In this document: positions 1 to 13,135 of the stretch, piece after piece | How positions within the stretch are numbered: position 1 is the stretch's first letter | How the letters are laid out: every line of letters starts with the position of its first letter | Origin: Myoxocephalus aenaeus | Taxonomy: Eukaryota > Chordata > Actinopteri > Perciformes > Cottidae | NCBI GenBank assembly: GCA_038501785.1 | Contig: JBAMJR010000053.1 | Location: 6,629,001 to 6,693,000 of the forward strand | DNA: 64,000 nt | Direction of reading: 5' to 3' | The notes under the pieces: model-generated | Seen by the model: the letters and a program-made list of their open reading frames with translations, nothing else | Told to the model about the DNA's origin: nothing | The model's database searches: none | Program-made: the position numbers and the translations under genes

Positions 1-524
1 TCCTTACTTAGCTCCTTTAGCATAGGAAACACTGGACCTGCCTTTACGAAAGGAAAGGAGTAAATGCTGCCCCACAATTCCTTGCGGCGGCAACATTTAA
101 ATATGGAGGACAGAAAATGACTTAAGTATAAATAAATGAATAAATGCATGAATGAATACAGGAATAAATAAATAAATGCTTAAATAAATGGATAAATAAA
201 TAAATACAGAAATAAATAAATCCCGGAATATATAAATATAAGTTATACCTAAACGGGACATCATTAAATAAATCTATTTCTACATTTATTTATGTCTGTA
301 TTTATGTGTCCACATGCATTTCTTCATTTAGTTATGCCTTTTATTTCTGTGTCCTTGTATGCAAATGAGCTGGGGCGGTCCGAACCTCTGTCTAAAGCAT
401 GATTGGTCACAGGAGTGTGATCGCACCTGGTATGTTATGCTCTACTACTTCTGCCTTGCACATGTTGTTGAAGTTGGCAAGCTCAGCTAACCGTTAGCAG
501 AAGTCGTCGTTAGCACTTGGCAAC
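1..524. other. Intergenic, AT-rich AAAT/ATTT palindromic stretch
   Basis: No gene is seen. Positions about 121-230 are rich in AAAT units and about 262-355 are rich in the complementary ATTT units, so the two halves could fold on each other. This looks like a decayed non-autonomous repeat, but no clear terminal repeats or target duplication are visible. An ATTGG (inverted CCAAT) lies near 403-408. An ATG-led frame begins at 525 and is cut off by the element starting at 585. I could not identify it. Confidence 0.4.
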
Positions 525-584
525 ATGGCATTGTTATTACAAGCCATTTCAAATCAATTGCGATCTTTAGCAGCCGATTTAGAG

Positions 585-1925
585 CAGGGGTTCTTAACCT
601 TTTTGACCACGGGGCCCAACTTTTCAAGTACAAAGTGCCCTGGGGCCCATTCAAATATTAACACTGTATTGGTTTATTAACTAATTGATCTCACTCTTGG
701 TTTGATTTAGTATTCAATAACTAAATCAAATCTACCTACAGTTCAACAAGCAAAAACCTTGTAAAATAAATGACCTGATACAATGTGATCATCACAAAGA
801 CATTTATTGATCATGTGTATGTAAACCTGCACAGACAACAAGTCATGGAACAAATCAAGCTAATACAATAACTCATTTAAAGGCTCAAGTCAGGCGTATT
901 AACACACAAATAACACATTATTCGATTTTTCTACAAAAACAAGAGACTCTAAAAAAAAAACCTGAGGAAAAAAAATTGAAATTTGATAAATACATAATGT
1001 GGTAATAAAAGAAATACGCTGCACAATTATTAGGAAAGTAGTTTTTTTAGGATTAATTGTATTATTGAACTACTACAGTGCTCTCGGTTAATCCACATTG
1101 TTAATAAACCTCAAACCTGAATATTTAAAAGTGAGGTTTTTACTTTCTTAGGAGAATATCTGTGTGTTAATAATTATTGGGAAATTATTAGTGTGCAGAC
1201 AAGTGTTCAAAAATAATTTTCAAATTAAATAAACTGTAAATAACATTTAAATAGTGAAAATTAAAATGTAGCCTTATGATGTGAATGATATGCTTCAGCA
1301 GTCTTCATGTTTGCAGAACCAGAAGTTGCTCTTCATATCTGTGACAGCTGGCTTTCACAGCACAGACCTTTCCTGCATCTGTAATACATCTCCTTTCTCT
1401 TGAAATCCCACCGGCTTTCCCACGAGCGTTGGATGTTTGGTCTCTAGATACCACTTTAGCTGTGAAGCCTTCAGTGCTGCGTTAGCTAGCGAGGCTAGCG
1501 TTAGCTAGCGTTAGCCCACACTCCACACAGGCTCAGGGTTCCGCCTCGTAACCTCCGTTCACAAAGCCCTACTTCGTGAAGTCAGGATTATACTTGCACA
1601 AACATTTAGACGTTTGTGGGTGTGTTCAGCAGCACTTTCGTCTTCATGTTTTCTTTTTAAATACTTCTCTATAACTTTCGCTACAGGCTAACGGCTGGCT
1701 GAGTGTCTTCTTCTGCATATTGGAGCTTGTTAAATAACTGACTGGCGCATTACCGCCACTAAGTGGTGGGAAGCTATATTGTAACTGAGCGTCTGGTGGA
1801 TAACAGTAATATCTCTGGTGTCTTCAATTCATTACCTATGCGTTCCCGCGGCCCACAGGTGAAAAACAGAACGTTTTTGGCGGCCCTCTAGGTGGCGCTC
1901 GCGGCCCCTATGGTTTAAGGACACA
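585..1925. mobile_element. Decayed hAT-like non-autonomous DNA element
   Basis: The left end begins CAGGGGTTCTTAACC and continues into a GGGGCCC-containing stretch, a form common at fish hAT termini. The right end, near 1880-1925, carries the matching GC-rich GGCCC and GGTTTAAGG sequence in inverted orientation. The terminal repeats are imperfect and I could not find a convincing 8-bp target duplication, so the right boundary is approximate. No transposase frame is visible inside. A short stretch near 1484-1515 repeats the unit GCTAGCGTTAGC. Confidence 0.4.
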
Positions 1926-2117
1926 GAAATACAGGCAGACACACATGATCCCATGATACACATGATCCCGCACCACAGATTTGCCACACAATGGGGACGA
2001 GGTATCAAGGCTCAGCATTTGATGAATGAAGGACATGGTGTTAAAGGAACCTGGGCTACTGAGGTGCTTTCCCTCGGGATCGATCTGGCTGACGCGCTCC
2101 TGCTGTGCCTCGATCAC
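1926..2117 (-). pseudogene. Fragment of an unidentified coding-like module, copy A
   Basis: The stretch 1941-2041, read on the minus strand, is nearly identical to 18,664-18,760 read on the plus strand and stays open for most of its length. The product is not recognised. At the related plus-strand locus this module is joined directly to sequence that here lies at 3,870-3,957, so the two pieces flanking 2,042-3,861 were probably once contiguous. A relic of a repeated gene or a transposon coding region are both possible. Confidence 0.35.
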
Positions 2118-2256
2118 TTTGTGTACCTGACTTGATGTAGTAATCCACGGACACGTTATTATGCATCAGTCGTGTTTATTGTCTTATGCCGTGAAGGAAC
2201 ATTCATTCGGCCCCTGGATGCCGACTAATACCGCCCTGTTGCTCGAAGCCCAACAG

Positions 2257-3696
2257 CAGCGGTGGATTGGCCATAGGGAGTACCGGGAGTTTTCCCGGTG
2301 GGCCGGTCAGTAATGGGCCGGCAGTGGCTGACCTTTTTTTAAATTTATTATTATGTAAAGACGCATAAGAGGCCCAGTGGCCCTATGATAGGCCCAGTAG
2401 TCCCGCCCATGCATTTTCCAGACCCCCCTCTCGTCCAATCACCTTTAATGATGAGCTAATGACACATCATTAGCAATCTGTGAGAGAGAAGAGAAAGCAA
2501 AAATGGAGAAAAAACGAAAAGGCGGTGCAGAAAAACTGAGGGAAAAGAAGAAAAAAAAGCTCTCGCAACTGATGCTGCTAAGAGCAGAAATATAATAAAC
2601 ATGTTTGCTGCTGCGGGGGCCGGCGGCGGGGGTGTAGCTGCCATGGTGGTACAGGAGGGGGAGGAGGAGAGTGGTGGTGGTGATAGCAGGTGAGTGTGCT
2701 AGCTAACATGTTGTGGATAAACACTCATTCACTAAATGTTCAGTAACGTTGTCTATGAACTTTACTTGACATAATAGATAGCGTGTGGTGTAAATCAAGT
2801 TCTAAAGTGTTGGAAAATGATATACTATCCTGATTAATTAACCACTATTTTATGGTGCTGTGGTTTGAGCATGCAGATCTGCTTTTTCACAATTTTTATA
2901 ATTACAAATCAGGTCACCAGAGTTAAAGTGTTTTAAGTATCAATACACTTTCTTCAAGCCCACTGTCCAATTTGTTCAAATATGCTTTACCTATTTTTTT
3001 TCTGTCAGTGTTTATGGTTTATTGTCCTTGCTTTTCTTTTTTTGAACACTTATTTATGGAAATTTTCAGATTAAATTACATCAAATAAGAGACAAGTAGA
3101 CAATGACCCATTTCACATTATACAGTTAAAACTAATGAAACACTGATTAACTAATGTTACAATAATGTTGTCTGTCTTTCACAGGGCTGAGGAGAGCTTT
3201 ATATTTGTTCCAGTGTGTGCTTTGTGAGGGACCTACAGTTGTCTTCCAGTGCCACTGTCCTGATGTACTTTAGCCAGTATCCTCCTTGTAAGAGCAATAC
3301 ACTCTTTTCTTGGCTATCTATTATACATTTATTTTAGTCAACACTTGACAACTTGAATGGATATTAATAACATCTTTTGTTTCTGTCTTTCACAGGGAGT
3401 TCTATTTGTATTTGTATGAGTATTTGTATAAATAAACCCTCTTGAATCTTAAATCCTTTCTCCAGTATCCTTCTTAAGAGCAAGTGAGCAACATACTGTG
3501 TAGTCATCATTTATTTTATTCAATGCTCCAGAATATCAAGGGATATTATTCAGTATAGTAGTGTTATTAAGGGCTTGTGTGATTATATGTACAGTACATC
3601 AACAGACCGAGTTGGCACAGTATCTGTGCGCGGATTGTGGTGGGTCAGTCTTTACCAAAAAGTCCAGGGCCGAATTTTTCTCCCAGTCCAGGCCTG
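2257..3696 (+). mobile_element. hAT DNA transposon, internally deleted, with 8-bp TSD
   Basis: The ends are CAGCGGTGGATTGG on the left and, read inward from the right, CAGGCCTGGACTGG, a matching hAT-type terminal inverted repeat. Perfect 8-bp direct repeats CCCAACAG flank it at 2249-2256 and 3697-3704, the target-site length expected of hAT. Inside, from 2,503, a short plus-strand frame starts MEKKRKGGAEKLREKKKKK, resembling the basic N-terminus that precedes the zinc finger of fish hAT transposases. It soon hits stops and then a GTGAGT splice-donor-like site near 2690. The rest of the transposase is missing, so the copy cannot move itself. Confidence 0.75.
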
Positions 3697-3704
3697 CCCA
3701 ACAG

Positions 3705-6600
3705 TAACGTAGAAGCGGTCAAAAACCCTTTGCTCTTTCCGGGGTCAAACACCTGCCGTCAATCATGCTCTGATTGATTATATAGCCAACCCAGGAACAC
3801 GGAACAGCGCCACCCAGTGTACATACATAGTAGGATAGTTTGATCTCATTTGGCTCCTACACATGGTGTACGGCTGAACAGTAGAGGGAGCAGTTGGATC
3901 AAAGTGGTCCTCAGGTACTCCTTGAGTGCTCTCAAACAGTGAAAGAGGAATGGGATAGGTCACACGTAGGCCTGCTGCTGTGTTGTGCCAATACATGCTG
4001 GTTGTGATTCCAATGACTGAGGATATGTGGTGAAACATATGAATTTGCTGTGACTCCCCAAACAGCAGTGTATGGATTGTTTGTTGCAATGATGACATGA
4101 ATTGCACTCTCATGAGCTGACTTGACAAATGGTTGTCCTTTAAGGGCTCGTCTTTGGTTAAATAATAACGGGACCGAAAGGGTTTTAGTCAAAGGAACGC
4201 TCGTGTGAAGAGCCAATGATGGTTGTAGGGACATCAATAAAATATCTGAGCTTAACATCTGCATAAGGGCATTTTGATCAAAACATAATTCTGTGCATAA
4301 TTTTGACTGTGAGTATGTTACAAGTGGGCAACAGGTAGCAAAGCTTTGTAGAATGTCTGCAACGGTGGTGTCGTGGATGATGAGACGTTGGTAGATTCAA
4401 CTGTAGATACAGGATTTATAGCCTTAGTTGTCTCAAGTTGTCCACTAAAAAAGCCAAGCTCCGAGGGTAAAGTTGGTGTAAATGTCATTACACAGGTCTC
4501 AAACAAGGACGTCGGGAGCAAAGACTCTAATTCAGTTATAGACAGCGTCAGCTGACATGGTCAATGACACATTTTGAGTTGGTAAGTTTAGCTGAGCCAT
4601 TACATCCTGATTCAGAATTTAGGACAGATGTTGGATTGTACTAGAGTGGTAAGTGGTTGATAATTGCTCAGTCATTACATATGAGGTTGGTGACACATCT
4701 GGAACCAGCCGAGTTGGCAGTGTTGTGTTTGATGGGGGCGGTGACTGTATTGTCTTGTGGGGTTCACTCGCGAGACACCTTTATAATCCTCTGTTAGAAG
4801 CGAATGAGATGGGAGGTTATAGAATGCTGGTATGGCATTGTGGTGGACTTTAGGCCCTTGGTTATAGATAACGTGACCTGTTAAAGAGAAAATGCAACAA
4901 TTCAGTACAATGGTAAAATATGAGTTTCATGAATGCAAATAAATGTAAAAATGGGAAGAACAGGAAAACCTTCAGTCCACCCTCTAGTGTCCATACATTA
5001 CCCTGACTACTAAAACCGTGAACCTTAATATAGTGTTGTGTATTTAGAGCGGTTTGTTAAGTAGTGAAACCAGATCAACAAACCATGCATAGTTTCGTTT
5101 TGAAGGATATAATTGGTCACATAAAACCTACTATTGAATTTTATTGAGACGTAACTGCCAGCAATGGCCGCATTGCAGACATTTTGATGTTTGTCGACAC
5201 TTCAATTGTTCTTTTCAACAAGATATGATCTCTGTCAAAAATAGCCAATATCTAAGACTCAGTTGCTTGTAATTATTCTCTCAACAACATGAAGAGAACT
5301 CAGCAATAGACAAAGTTAGTGTCTAGAAGGTTAACACCATAGTGCATTTAGCTGCAAGGGAACTCAACTATATATTATTGTAGGTTTACATGTATTTTCA
5401 TTTTGTGTGTTTTTATCTATGTGATTTATCATGTGAACTTCAACATAACAAGCAACTGTAACATAGTCATTTGTTTTCCATGTCATTCATGCTTCTCATA
5501 TTTCCAACGCGACATTAGCCCATATGATCTTCTATTCATTCAGCTCCATTCATGATGGGCCTCTTTTTCAAACAGGGTCAAGTCATTACAGCATATGACT
5601 TGAATGACTAAGCACCCACAACAATCCCATATAGTCATATAGAAGTCAACAGCTCACCGTAGGCTGGCTTTCTGAGCCAGTGTAGCTGGCTCTATAAGAT
5701 CCAGTCCGGAGGGGGGTTTCCTTCTGGTGGGGTCGGAGGGTCAGACGAGTGGCGAGCAATTTTCTGTTGACTGCCTCATGTGTCAGCGTGGAAGTGACAC
5801 TGTAAGAAGCTGGGGTCAGCGGCATTGAGGGGTAAACACTTAGCAGTGAGGATGATGGCAACAATGTTGATAGAGCGGTGTCAGGGACAACAACAGTACT
5901 GGCTGTTGATATATGTTGAAGCAAAAAGAGTAAAGGAGGTAATTCTGTGGTTCGATGTATCTGATGTGATTTCTGATACTTGCTCACTGCAGCCAGTCGC
6001 TTCTACAAGTGGTTTTGTTTTTGAGGCAGACAGCCCAGCTGGCTTGATATGTTTCTGAGAATTGTGAACTGAATGACTGCTGCCAAAATCCTCTGAGAAT
6101 GACATGTGCAAAGTGGTGAAACTTTTTCTTCCACTAAATACTTAGCACATTATTTTCAACATCCTTGCTGTATTTGTACAGGCACGTTGTCTGCTTGATA
6201 GAGAAAAAGGAATTTGAGGACAGCTGTATTTTTTGCATTTGATTTATCTTTAAAATAGTGATAGGCATCTCAGGATTTATGCTAGAGTGATACATTAGTG
6301 TCCCAAAGGCTTTAGAAGTAAACCTGAAAGCCTTTTCATGTGAATCTGGGAAAATATCAACCTGTGTGCCATAGATCTGAAATAATAAATCTTCACTGAT
6401 TGAGATGACAGTATTTTCATCCCATGTGTGTTGGCTCCAGCCTTGTCCCCACATGGTTCATCTGCAACAAGATAGTCATCAAAGTTGGTTTCAGCTTGGT
6501 CGAAGAAAGAGAATGTATCAGCTTTTAGTTTCAAAGGGTTAGATGCTGCTTTTTAAACAATTGTTACCCCAATTATAATCACTGTTGTGATAGTCACCTA
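3705..6600 (-). pseudogene. Decayed coding-like region, Ser/Thr/Pro-rich, unidentified
   Basis: Several minus-strand frames are open for 60-115 codons here (3,778-4,128, 3,932-4,264, 4,318-4,521, 5,646-5,987, 6,134-6,454, 6,295-6,534), broken by stops and frame changes. The frames at 4,318-4,521 and 5,646-5,987 are rich in Ser, Thr and Pro, as in mucin-like extracellular proteins. Residues encoded at 3,868-3,957 recur at 18,566-18,671. The region lies directly downstream, on the same strand, of a retroviral-type RNase H remnant, so it could be the 3' half of a retroelement or separate gene debris. No family can be named with confidence. Confidence 0.3.
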
Positions 6601-6639
6601 ATACTGTATCAACACTGAATCAACACACCTAATGGGGGC

Positions 6640-6907
6640 AAAGTTGAAAAGAAAGCAATGATTCAGTATATACTCAATAAAATCCATCACCAAATTCAGT
6701 AAGTCAGTGTAAATGGTGTCTGTTTTACCCTCTACATGCTTCTGTTTTGACCGATTCGGCTGCCTGTGCACAGAAATGGTGAAGAAGAGAACCCGACACA
6801 AGGCTGGCACAATCTGAAACCACAGCAAAACTAACATGATTAGTTCCTTTGGATGGCTCAGGTGATGCAGGCCCATCAACATAGAAAATGAGATCAGGGT
6901 TAGTCAA
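6640..6907 (-). pseudogene. Endogenous-retrovirus-like RNase H remnant
   Basis: The minus strand encodes a short piece resembling the RNase H domain of gammaretrovirus-like Pol. It has FYVDG (first catalytic Asp), then AQAAE (catalytic Glu), and after a frame change IYTD (second catalytic Asp), in the correct order and spacing. Only this domain is recognisable: reverse transcriptase upstream and integrase downstream are not seen. The remnant contains a stop near 6725 and a frameshift between the AQAAE and IYTD motifs, so it is inactive. No flanking long terminal repeats could be defined. Confidence 0.6.
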
Positions 6908-7079
6908 ATTAGCTTCACAGAAGTCCGGACGAGGAGTGACAAAGGAACAAACAGCAAAGTCTTATGGTGGAGACACACCGAGTCCGGCCAAACAAACAAA
7001 GACCAGCGCTGCGACCAGTGGCCGGTGCGTGGTTTTGGCTCGACGGATTGAAACTTGGCTGCTGTGTGAGGGTATTAAT

Positions 7080-7797
7080 TTAGGAAATTAAACAAAATGC
7101 AAGTATATGCAGTGTATATAAGTATGTACAGTGACTAACAAACAACAAAAGCGGTGCAAGGCTGTTGATGTTGAATCAATTGACGGAGGATTTGGCCAGA
7201 GGTGATTTGTTATAAAGTCTAATAGCAGTGGGCAGGAATGTTCTCCTGTATGGGTCCTTGTGACAGCGAAGCTGGATGAGTCTGTTGGAGAAAGTGCTCC
7301 GCTGTCGCTGCAGTAGGCGGTGAAGAGGGTGGTCCGGGTTATCCAATATGGACAATCATTTCTTCAGTGTCTTCCTCTCCACCACCTGTTCCATCCGGAC
7401 AGTCCTGTTTGCAGCCAATGATGGAGCCGGCCTTCTTCACCATTTTACGGAGTCTGTTGGTGTCACCGGCTCCATTGCTGCTCCCCGAGCAGACTATGGC
7501 GAAGCACAGAGCGTTGGCCACAACAGACTGGTAGAACATCTCCAACATCTTGCTGCACACATTGAAGGATCGAAGTTTCCTCAAGGAAAAGAGTTGACTC
7601 ATCCCCTTCTTGTAGACAGCATTGATGTTGGCCTTCCAGTTCAGTCGGCTGTCGATGGAGACATCCAGGTACTTGTACTCCTCTACCATGTCCACGGACT
7701 CTCGCAGAACTCTCAGCGGTTGTGGAGCCGTCATCTTCCTCCTGAAGTCCACCACCTTCTCTCTGGTCAGCATGTGTTTATTGTTGCCGTTCATTTA
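7080..7797 (-). mobile_element. L2/Rex-like LINE, 3' part of reverse transcriptase plus 3' UTR
   Basis: The minus strand carries the C-terminal end of a non-LTR reverse transcriptase. It has VDFRRK near the start, then EEYKYL, RLNWKANINAVYKKG, LRKLRSFNVCSKMLEMFYQS and the Cys-rich stretch after it, an order typical of fish L2/Rex-type LINEs. The frame runs from 7,794 to 7,339, with a frameshift near its end. Beyond it, 7,080-7,340 matches the usual 3' end of such elements; a piece of similar tail recurs near 44,346-44,520. The 5' end is truncated at about 7,797, as expected of target-primed insertion. Confidence 0.75.
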
Positions 7798-7871
7798 AAC
7801 CGCTATGCGCGACCGACGGTGCGGTGCGGGGGGGGGGGAAGTGAACACCTAAACTGAAGAATTTTGTATTT

Positions 7872-7905
7872 ACACATATATTCGAATATGTTCGAATATA
7901 TGTGT
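7872..7905. repeat. Perfect 15-bp hairpin
   Basis: ACACATATATTCGAA at 7872-7886 is followed by a 4-nt loop and its exact reverse complement at 7891-7905. No gene or element boundary is obvious here. Confidence 0.7.
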
Positions 7906-8884
7906 TTTTTTAAAGGGAATATTCGAACGTCATTTTTTAGCAATTTTGACAGACCTACTGCACAGGCTAAATTGGTTTTTCATTTCACTTTTGAAACGTT
8001 AACAATTGTTAATTGTATACGTATATTACAATATACACTGCCACTTTGAATCCAAGAGAATATGATTATTAGGATTGCATTACTGGAATTGTATAAAACT
8101 TGATGTTTCCATATTTTAAGTGAAATCGGTTGTCCAAATGATTTTTTAACCTTATTCTAATGTTTTTTAACAGCTGCTCAAGTTCATATGATGAGCTGAA
8201 TGGAGAAGATGAAACAGCAGCTTGACCAATTGATGGTCAAAGTTGACAATCTCGCCAGTAAGCAACACTCAACTGATCAAGAAGTCGAGGTGACTGGAGA
8301 CCCAGTTCCGTTTCCGTTGACCTCAGTGGAGGAAGTGGACCTTTTTGAGGAACGGCTCAAAGATCCCTCCAACTTTCAGCTGAAGAAGTGTGGTGAGTTT
8401 TTTTGTTTTATTTAGCATCTCAAACAAATCTGATTAAAATGTATCTTTATTTGAACTATTGTATGTCATTAACACTAGATAATACCCTGTTTGATGGAAA
8501 TGTTTTCGAAAACATTCTGTAAAGTATCAGATATTAATAGTACTTTTTTGATCCATTTTAGATTTCCTCCCTGGCAATCATTGAAGGACATGATACAAAA
8601 CGGGTGACATGGAACATCCTCGCCCGCATGTTCAGCGATGACGTTGGGAAGACCATCAATTGGAAAGGGGTGAATGGGGAAAAAGTCCTTCAGCCAGATG
8701 GTGTCAAAGACTTTGCTCCTGCGTAAGTAACTAATATTTAATGAAAATAATGTAAGTCACCCAGAGGTCTTGGGTAGTGTTCTAACTTAGAAATTAGCAT
8801 ACTTCGCAGATATTTTTTAACAGTGCTAAATTCATTATTTGAATTGCAGCTTCATTCTCTGCTCAGGTAGATGTTACTCTAGAT

Positions 8885-10418
<1,534 letters not shown>

Positions 10419-11767
10419 CTCTAGATAATAGTTATATGATATATTACCTCTGAATGCAGCATAGCAAACCTTTTAAGTGTCAGACAGCCACTAGCTTTTA
10501 GACTGCATGTCTGCTATATGTTGCACTAAGGATTCATGAGATTTTGTATCTGCTTGTGTGATTACAGATGCCGTCAGAAAGAATCAGGTCACACATGCGG
10601 CCACAGATGATGAGATTCTGAAACACGCCATTAGGTGATTCAACCTGGCAGCAGACCTGGGCAGCTCCAGGAGGCGTGCTGGAAATATCCCCCCCACTGA
10701 ACAAACCTAATGTGTATGTGCAGTCAGGTTGAATATTTTCAGAATGAAAGATATGCACATTTTGGGCTGAAAATGAATCATGTAAAGTTTAAACCAAACC
10801 CCATATTATTTTCTGCATTTCACTGTTGTGAATGGAATAATAATCTTCAACCAGTTACACAGAGACTTGTTGGTTCTCCAATAGCGATTGCTGTTAACCA
10901 TGTCCACTGGGTTCTATTAAGTTCTATTAGGTTAGTTCTATTAGTTCTATTAGGTTCTATTAAGGTACAAATTGTTCTATAAGGGTAATATCTGTACATA
11001 AAACATGAAACCTTTCAAGTAGTTGTCTCATAATCATTATATTATACTGTATATTATATGTTGACAAGATACTCTGTACATGTCTAAAAATAATTGTTTG
11101 TCCTTTAATAAAAAACTGTTTTTGATATCATTTATGGTTGCATTTCTTTTTTCCATTGATGCATTTTAAATATATGTTGGTTAGCTCTGAGATTTTTCTG
11201 TAGTTATTTTGAGTAATTGAGGATCCGGGCCAAATGAGTCGCTTTATCAACGGGTCCAAATTGAATATGGGTGGATACGGGCCGTTTTGCGGATCCGTTC
11301 CGGAGCCTATGATACCTCCTGGGCGGATCCGGAACGGAGTCAGTTTGCTATCTGGGTGTGGTCCTCGGGTCTGAAGCTCTTGTCAACTGTTATGAACTTT
11401 GTGGCGTCGTTGATCATGTGTGTTGTGGCGCCGCAGTCGACCATGAGACCCTTCTTGTTTCCTCTTTGTGCAGGACAGTCATTCATCCTGAAACAGAAAG
11501 ATGTATGCTCTGCCTCTGTCTCTCCATCAGCTTTCTTCACATGGTCACGGCCTTGTCCTCGGCTGCGTCCCCTTCCTCGCTGTGGTGTGTCCCATTCTCG
11601 TTCCTCTCTTCTCACCTGGTAACCGTCAGGACACGCCCTGGCCATGTGTCCCTTTTTACCGCACGTGTAACACTCAACATCAGCCATGTCCATTTTCTTC
11701 CCTCTTCCTCTTCCTCGTGACCTCGTTGCCCCTCTAGTCTTCATCACGTTGTCTTCTTCAACATTCA

Positions 11768-11970
11768 TTACATTACATTTAGCTGACGCTTTTATCCAAA
11801 GCGACTTACATTTTTGCTCTATACACCGTAGACACAGCAACGGGGAACAATTAGGGGTTAAGTGTCTTGCTCAGGGACACTTCGACGTGTGAGCTATGGG
11901 GGGACTGGGGATCGAACCGGCTACCTTGTGGTTGCGGGACGACCACTCATCCCCCTGAGCTACAGCCGCC
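11768..11970 (-). mobile_element. tRNA-derived SINE inserted in copia gag
   Basis: On the minus strand the head carries Pol III box A (TAGCTCAGGGGGA) and box B (GGTTCGATCCC). A body follows, then the tail AAGTCGCTTTGGATAAAAG, a sequence common in fish SINEs, ending in short AATGT-type repeats. A 7-bp target duplication ACATTCA flanks it at 11,761-11,767 and 11,971-11,977. The gag reading frame resumes on both sides, so this insertion is younger than the copia element. The tRNA-like head lacks a matching 3' acceptor stem and is not a tRNA gene. Confidence 0.8.
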
Positions 11971-12540
11971 ACATTCACGTCACTTTTCCCATATTTTTCA
12001 GTACTCTCGTAACTTTGCAGTTTTGTTTTAAACTCGCCTAACGTTACAGTGTCACTTGTCTGAGTGATGTACACGATGAATGGCTTGTATGAATCAGGTA
12101 GTCCTTTTACTACCATAGCCATCTGAAGCCCATCACTAATATGCTCCTCTGCTCTTCTCAATGACGTGAATATAGTCTCTGCTCGAATAATATAGTCATA
12201 TTCAATGCTTTTCTTCCGTCACGTTTCGCGTCCCTCATTACCAATGACAAGCTCTTGTTGTCTAGACATTGCACTAATTCTGCATATGCCTCACCGTTCT
12301 TTTCCTCGTCTTCCGCGAGAGCTGCTTCGTCATCCTCAGCTATCTCCGGGTCTTCCGAGATAACCTCTCTGAGGCGACGTAACTCCATGTGCGCGAGGAA
12401 CCTTGTTTCCCAGAGCTCGTAATTTTTCTCATCACCGTCGAATAAAAGTCTGAACCACCTTTGGCCTGATTGACTGGGCCCATAACCTGTAGCGTTAGAC
12501 ATTCCTGCTGCAGCTATCTCCGTTATTTCAGTCACCAAAG

Positions 12541-12797
12541 TGGTTAGCTAGTAGCTCCTAGTAGCTAGCATTCACAGGAGAAAAAGGACAGACTACCATC
12601 GTCTCGTTGGTCTGGGAACTCACTCGGACCGTTTATTCAGCGCATGCGCACAACAGCACAACAGTACACACAGGCACACATCCTCCCATGTGACATCACT
12701 GCACAGGCCACTCAACATGGCTTTGCTACTCATAAGGAATATGCTCAACAGTAGCTTTGGCGTTTGGGTCCTTTTTTTTTTACCCCACCCCGTAACA
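12541..12797 (-). repeat. Probable 5' LTR of the copia element
   Basis: Read on the minus strand it begins TGTTACGGGG and ends CTAACCA, and has AATAAA about 110 bp before its end. It sits immediately upstream of the gag leader. No 3' LTR is present, so the boundaries cannot be checked against a partner. Confidence 0.45.
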
Positions 12798-12889
12798 GTG
12801 TCCAATAACATCACATAATGATGAAGGGAGCCTACAGGGCTGTGCCCCGGCCACACTTTTGACAGTCTGATCACATCTCTGCATTACTC

Positions 12890-13135
12890 TACCCAGCGTA
12901 CAGACAACGCCTCAAGCAAGCGCCCCCCCCAGTAAGTAAAACTGTTAAAGTGTGGAATGAAGAAACTGAACTGGAGCTTCAGGAATGCTTTGGGAGTAGA
13001 GACTGGGGCATGTTTTGACCTGCTGCTCTGAGGGATGACTTTACTGTGGACTTAGAGGAATATGCGTCCAGTGTAACAGGCTACATCAGCACATGTGTGG
13101 AGAACATTGTGCCCACAAAGCTCTGCAGGACTTAG
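12890..13135 (+). mobile_element. L2/Rex-like LINE fragment (endonuclease end)
   Basis: The plus strand encodes pieces such as KTVKVWNEETELELQECF and SSVTGYISTCVENIVPTK, which match the segment between the endonuclease and reverse transcriptase of fish L2/Rex-type LINE ORF2. It contains a stop and ends abruptly. It has the opposite orientation to the fragment at 7,080-7,797. Confidence 0.6.

Larger units (their letters stand above)
11340..12797 (-). mobile_element. Truncated Ty1/copia retrotransposon (5' LTR, gag, start of protease)
   Basis: On the minus strand a gag gene starts near 12,502 (MSNATGYGP) and has the acidic helical middle of copia Gag. It continues through a CCHC zinc knuckle CYTCGKKGHMARACP near 11,665-11,625 and reaches the aspartic protease active-site motif VDCGATTHM near 11,430. 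All sequence after about 11,340 (integrase, reverse transcriptase) is missing. Upstream, 12,541-12,797 starts TGTTAC and ends CA with an internal AATAAA, fitting a 257-bp 5' LTR, and TGGTGACTG just inside could be the primer-binding site. Gag has a frameshift near 12,170-12,190 and is further split by a SINE at 11,768-11,970. Confidence 0.75.

Noticed and set aside
7348..7857. Plus-strand frame of 169 codons
   Set aside because: Shadow of the LINE reverse transcriptase on the minus strand, which has clear family motifs.
11898..11970. tRNA gene on the minus strand
   Set aside because: Box A and box B are present, but there is no complementary 3' acceptor stem. The sequence continues into a SINE body and tail with flanking target duplications.
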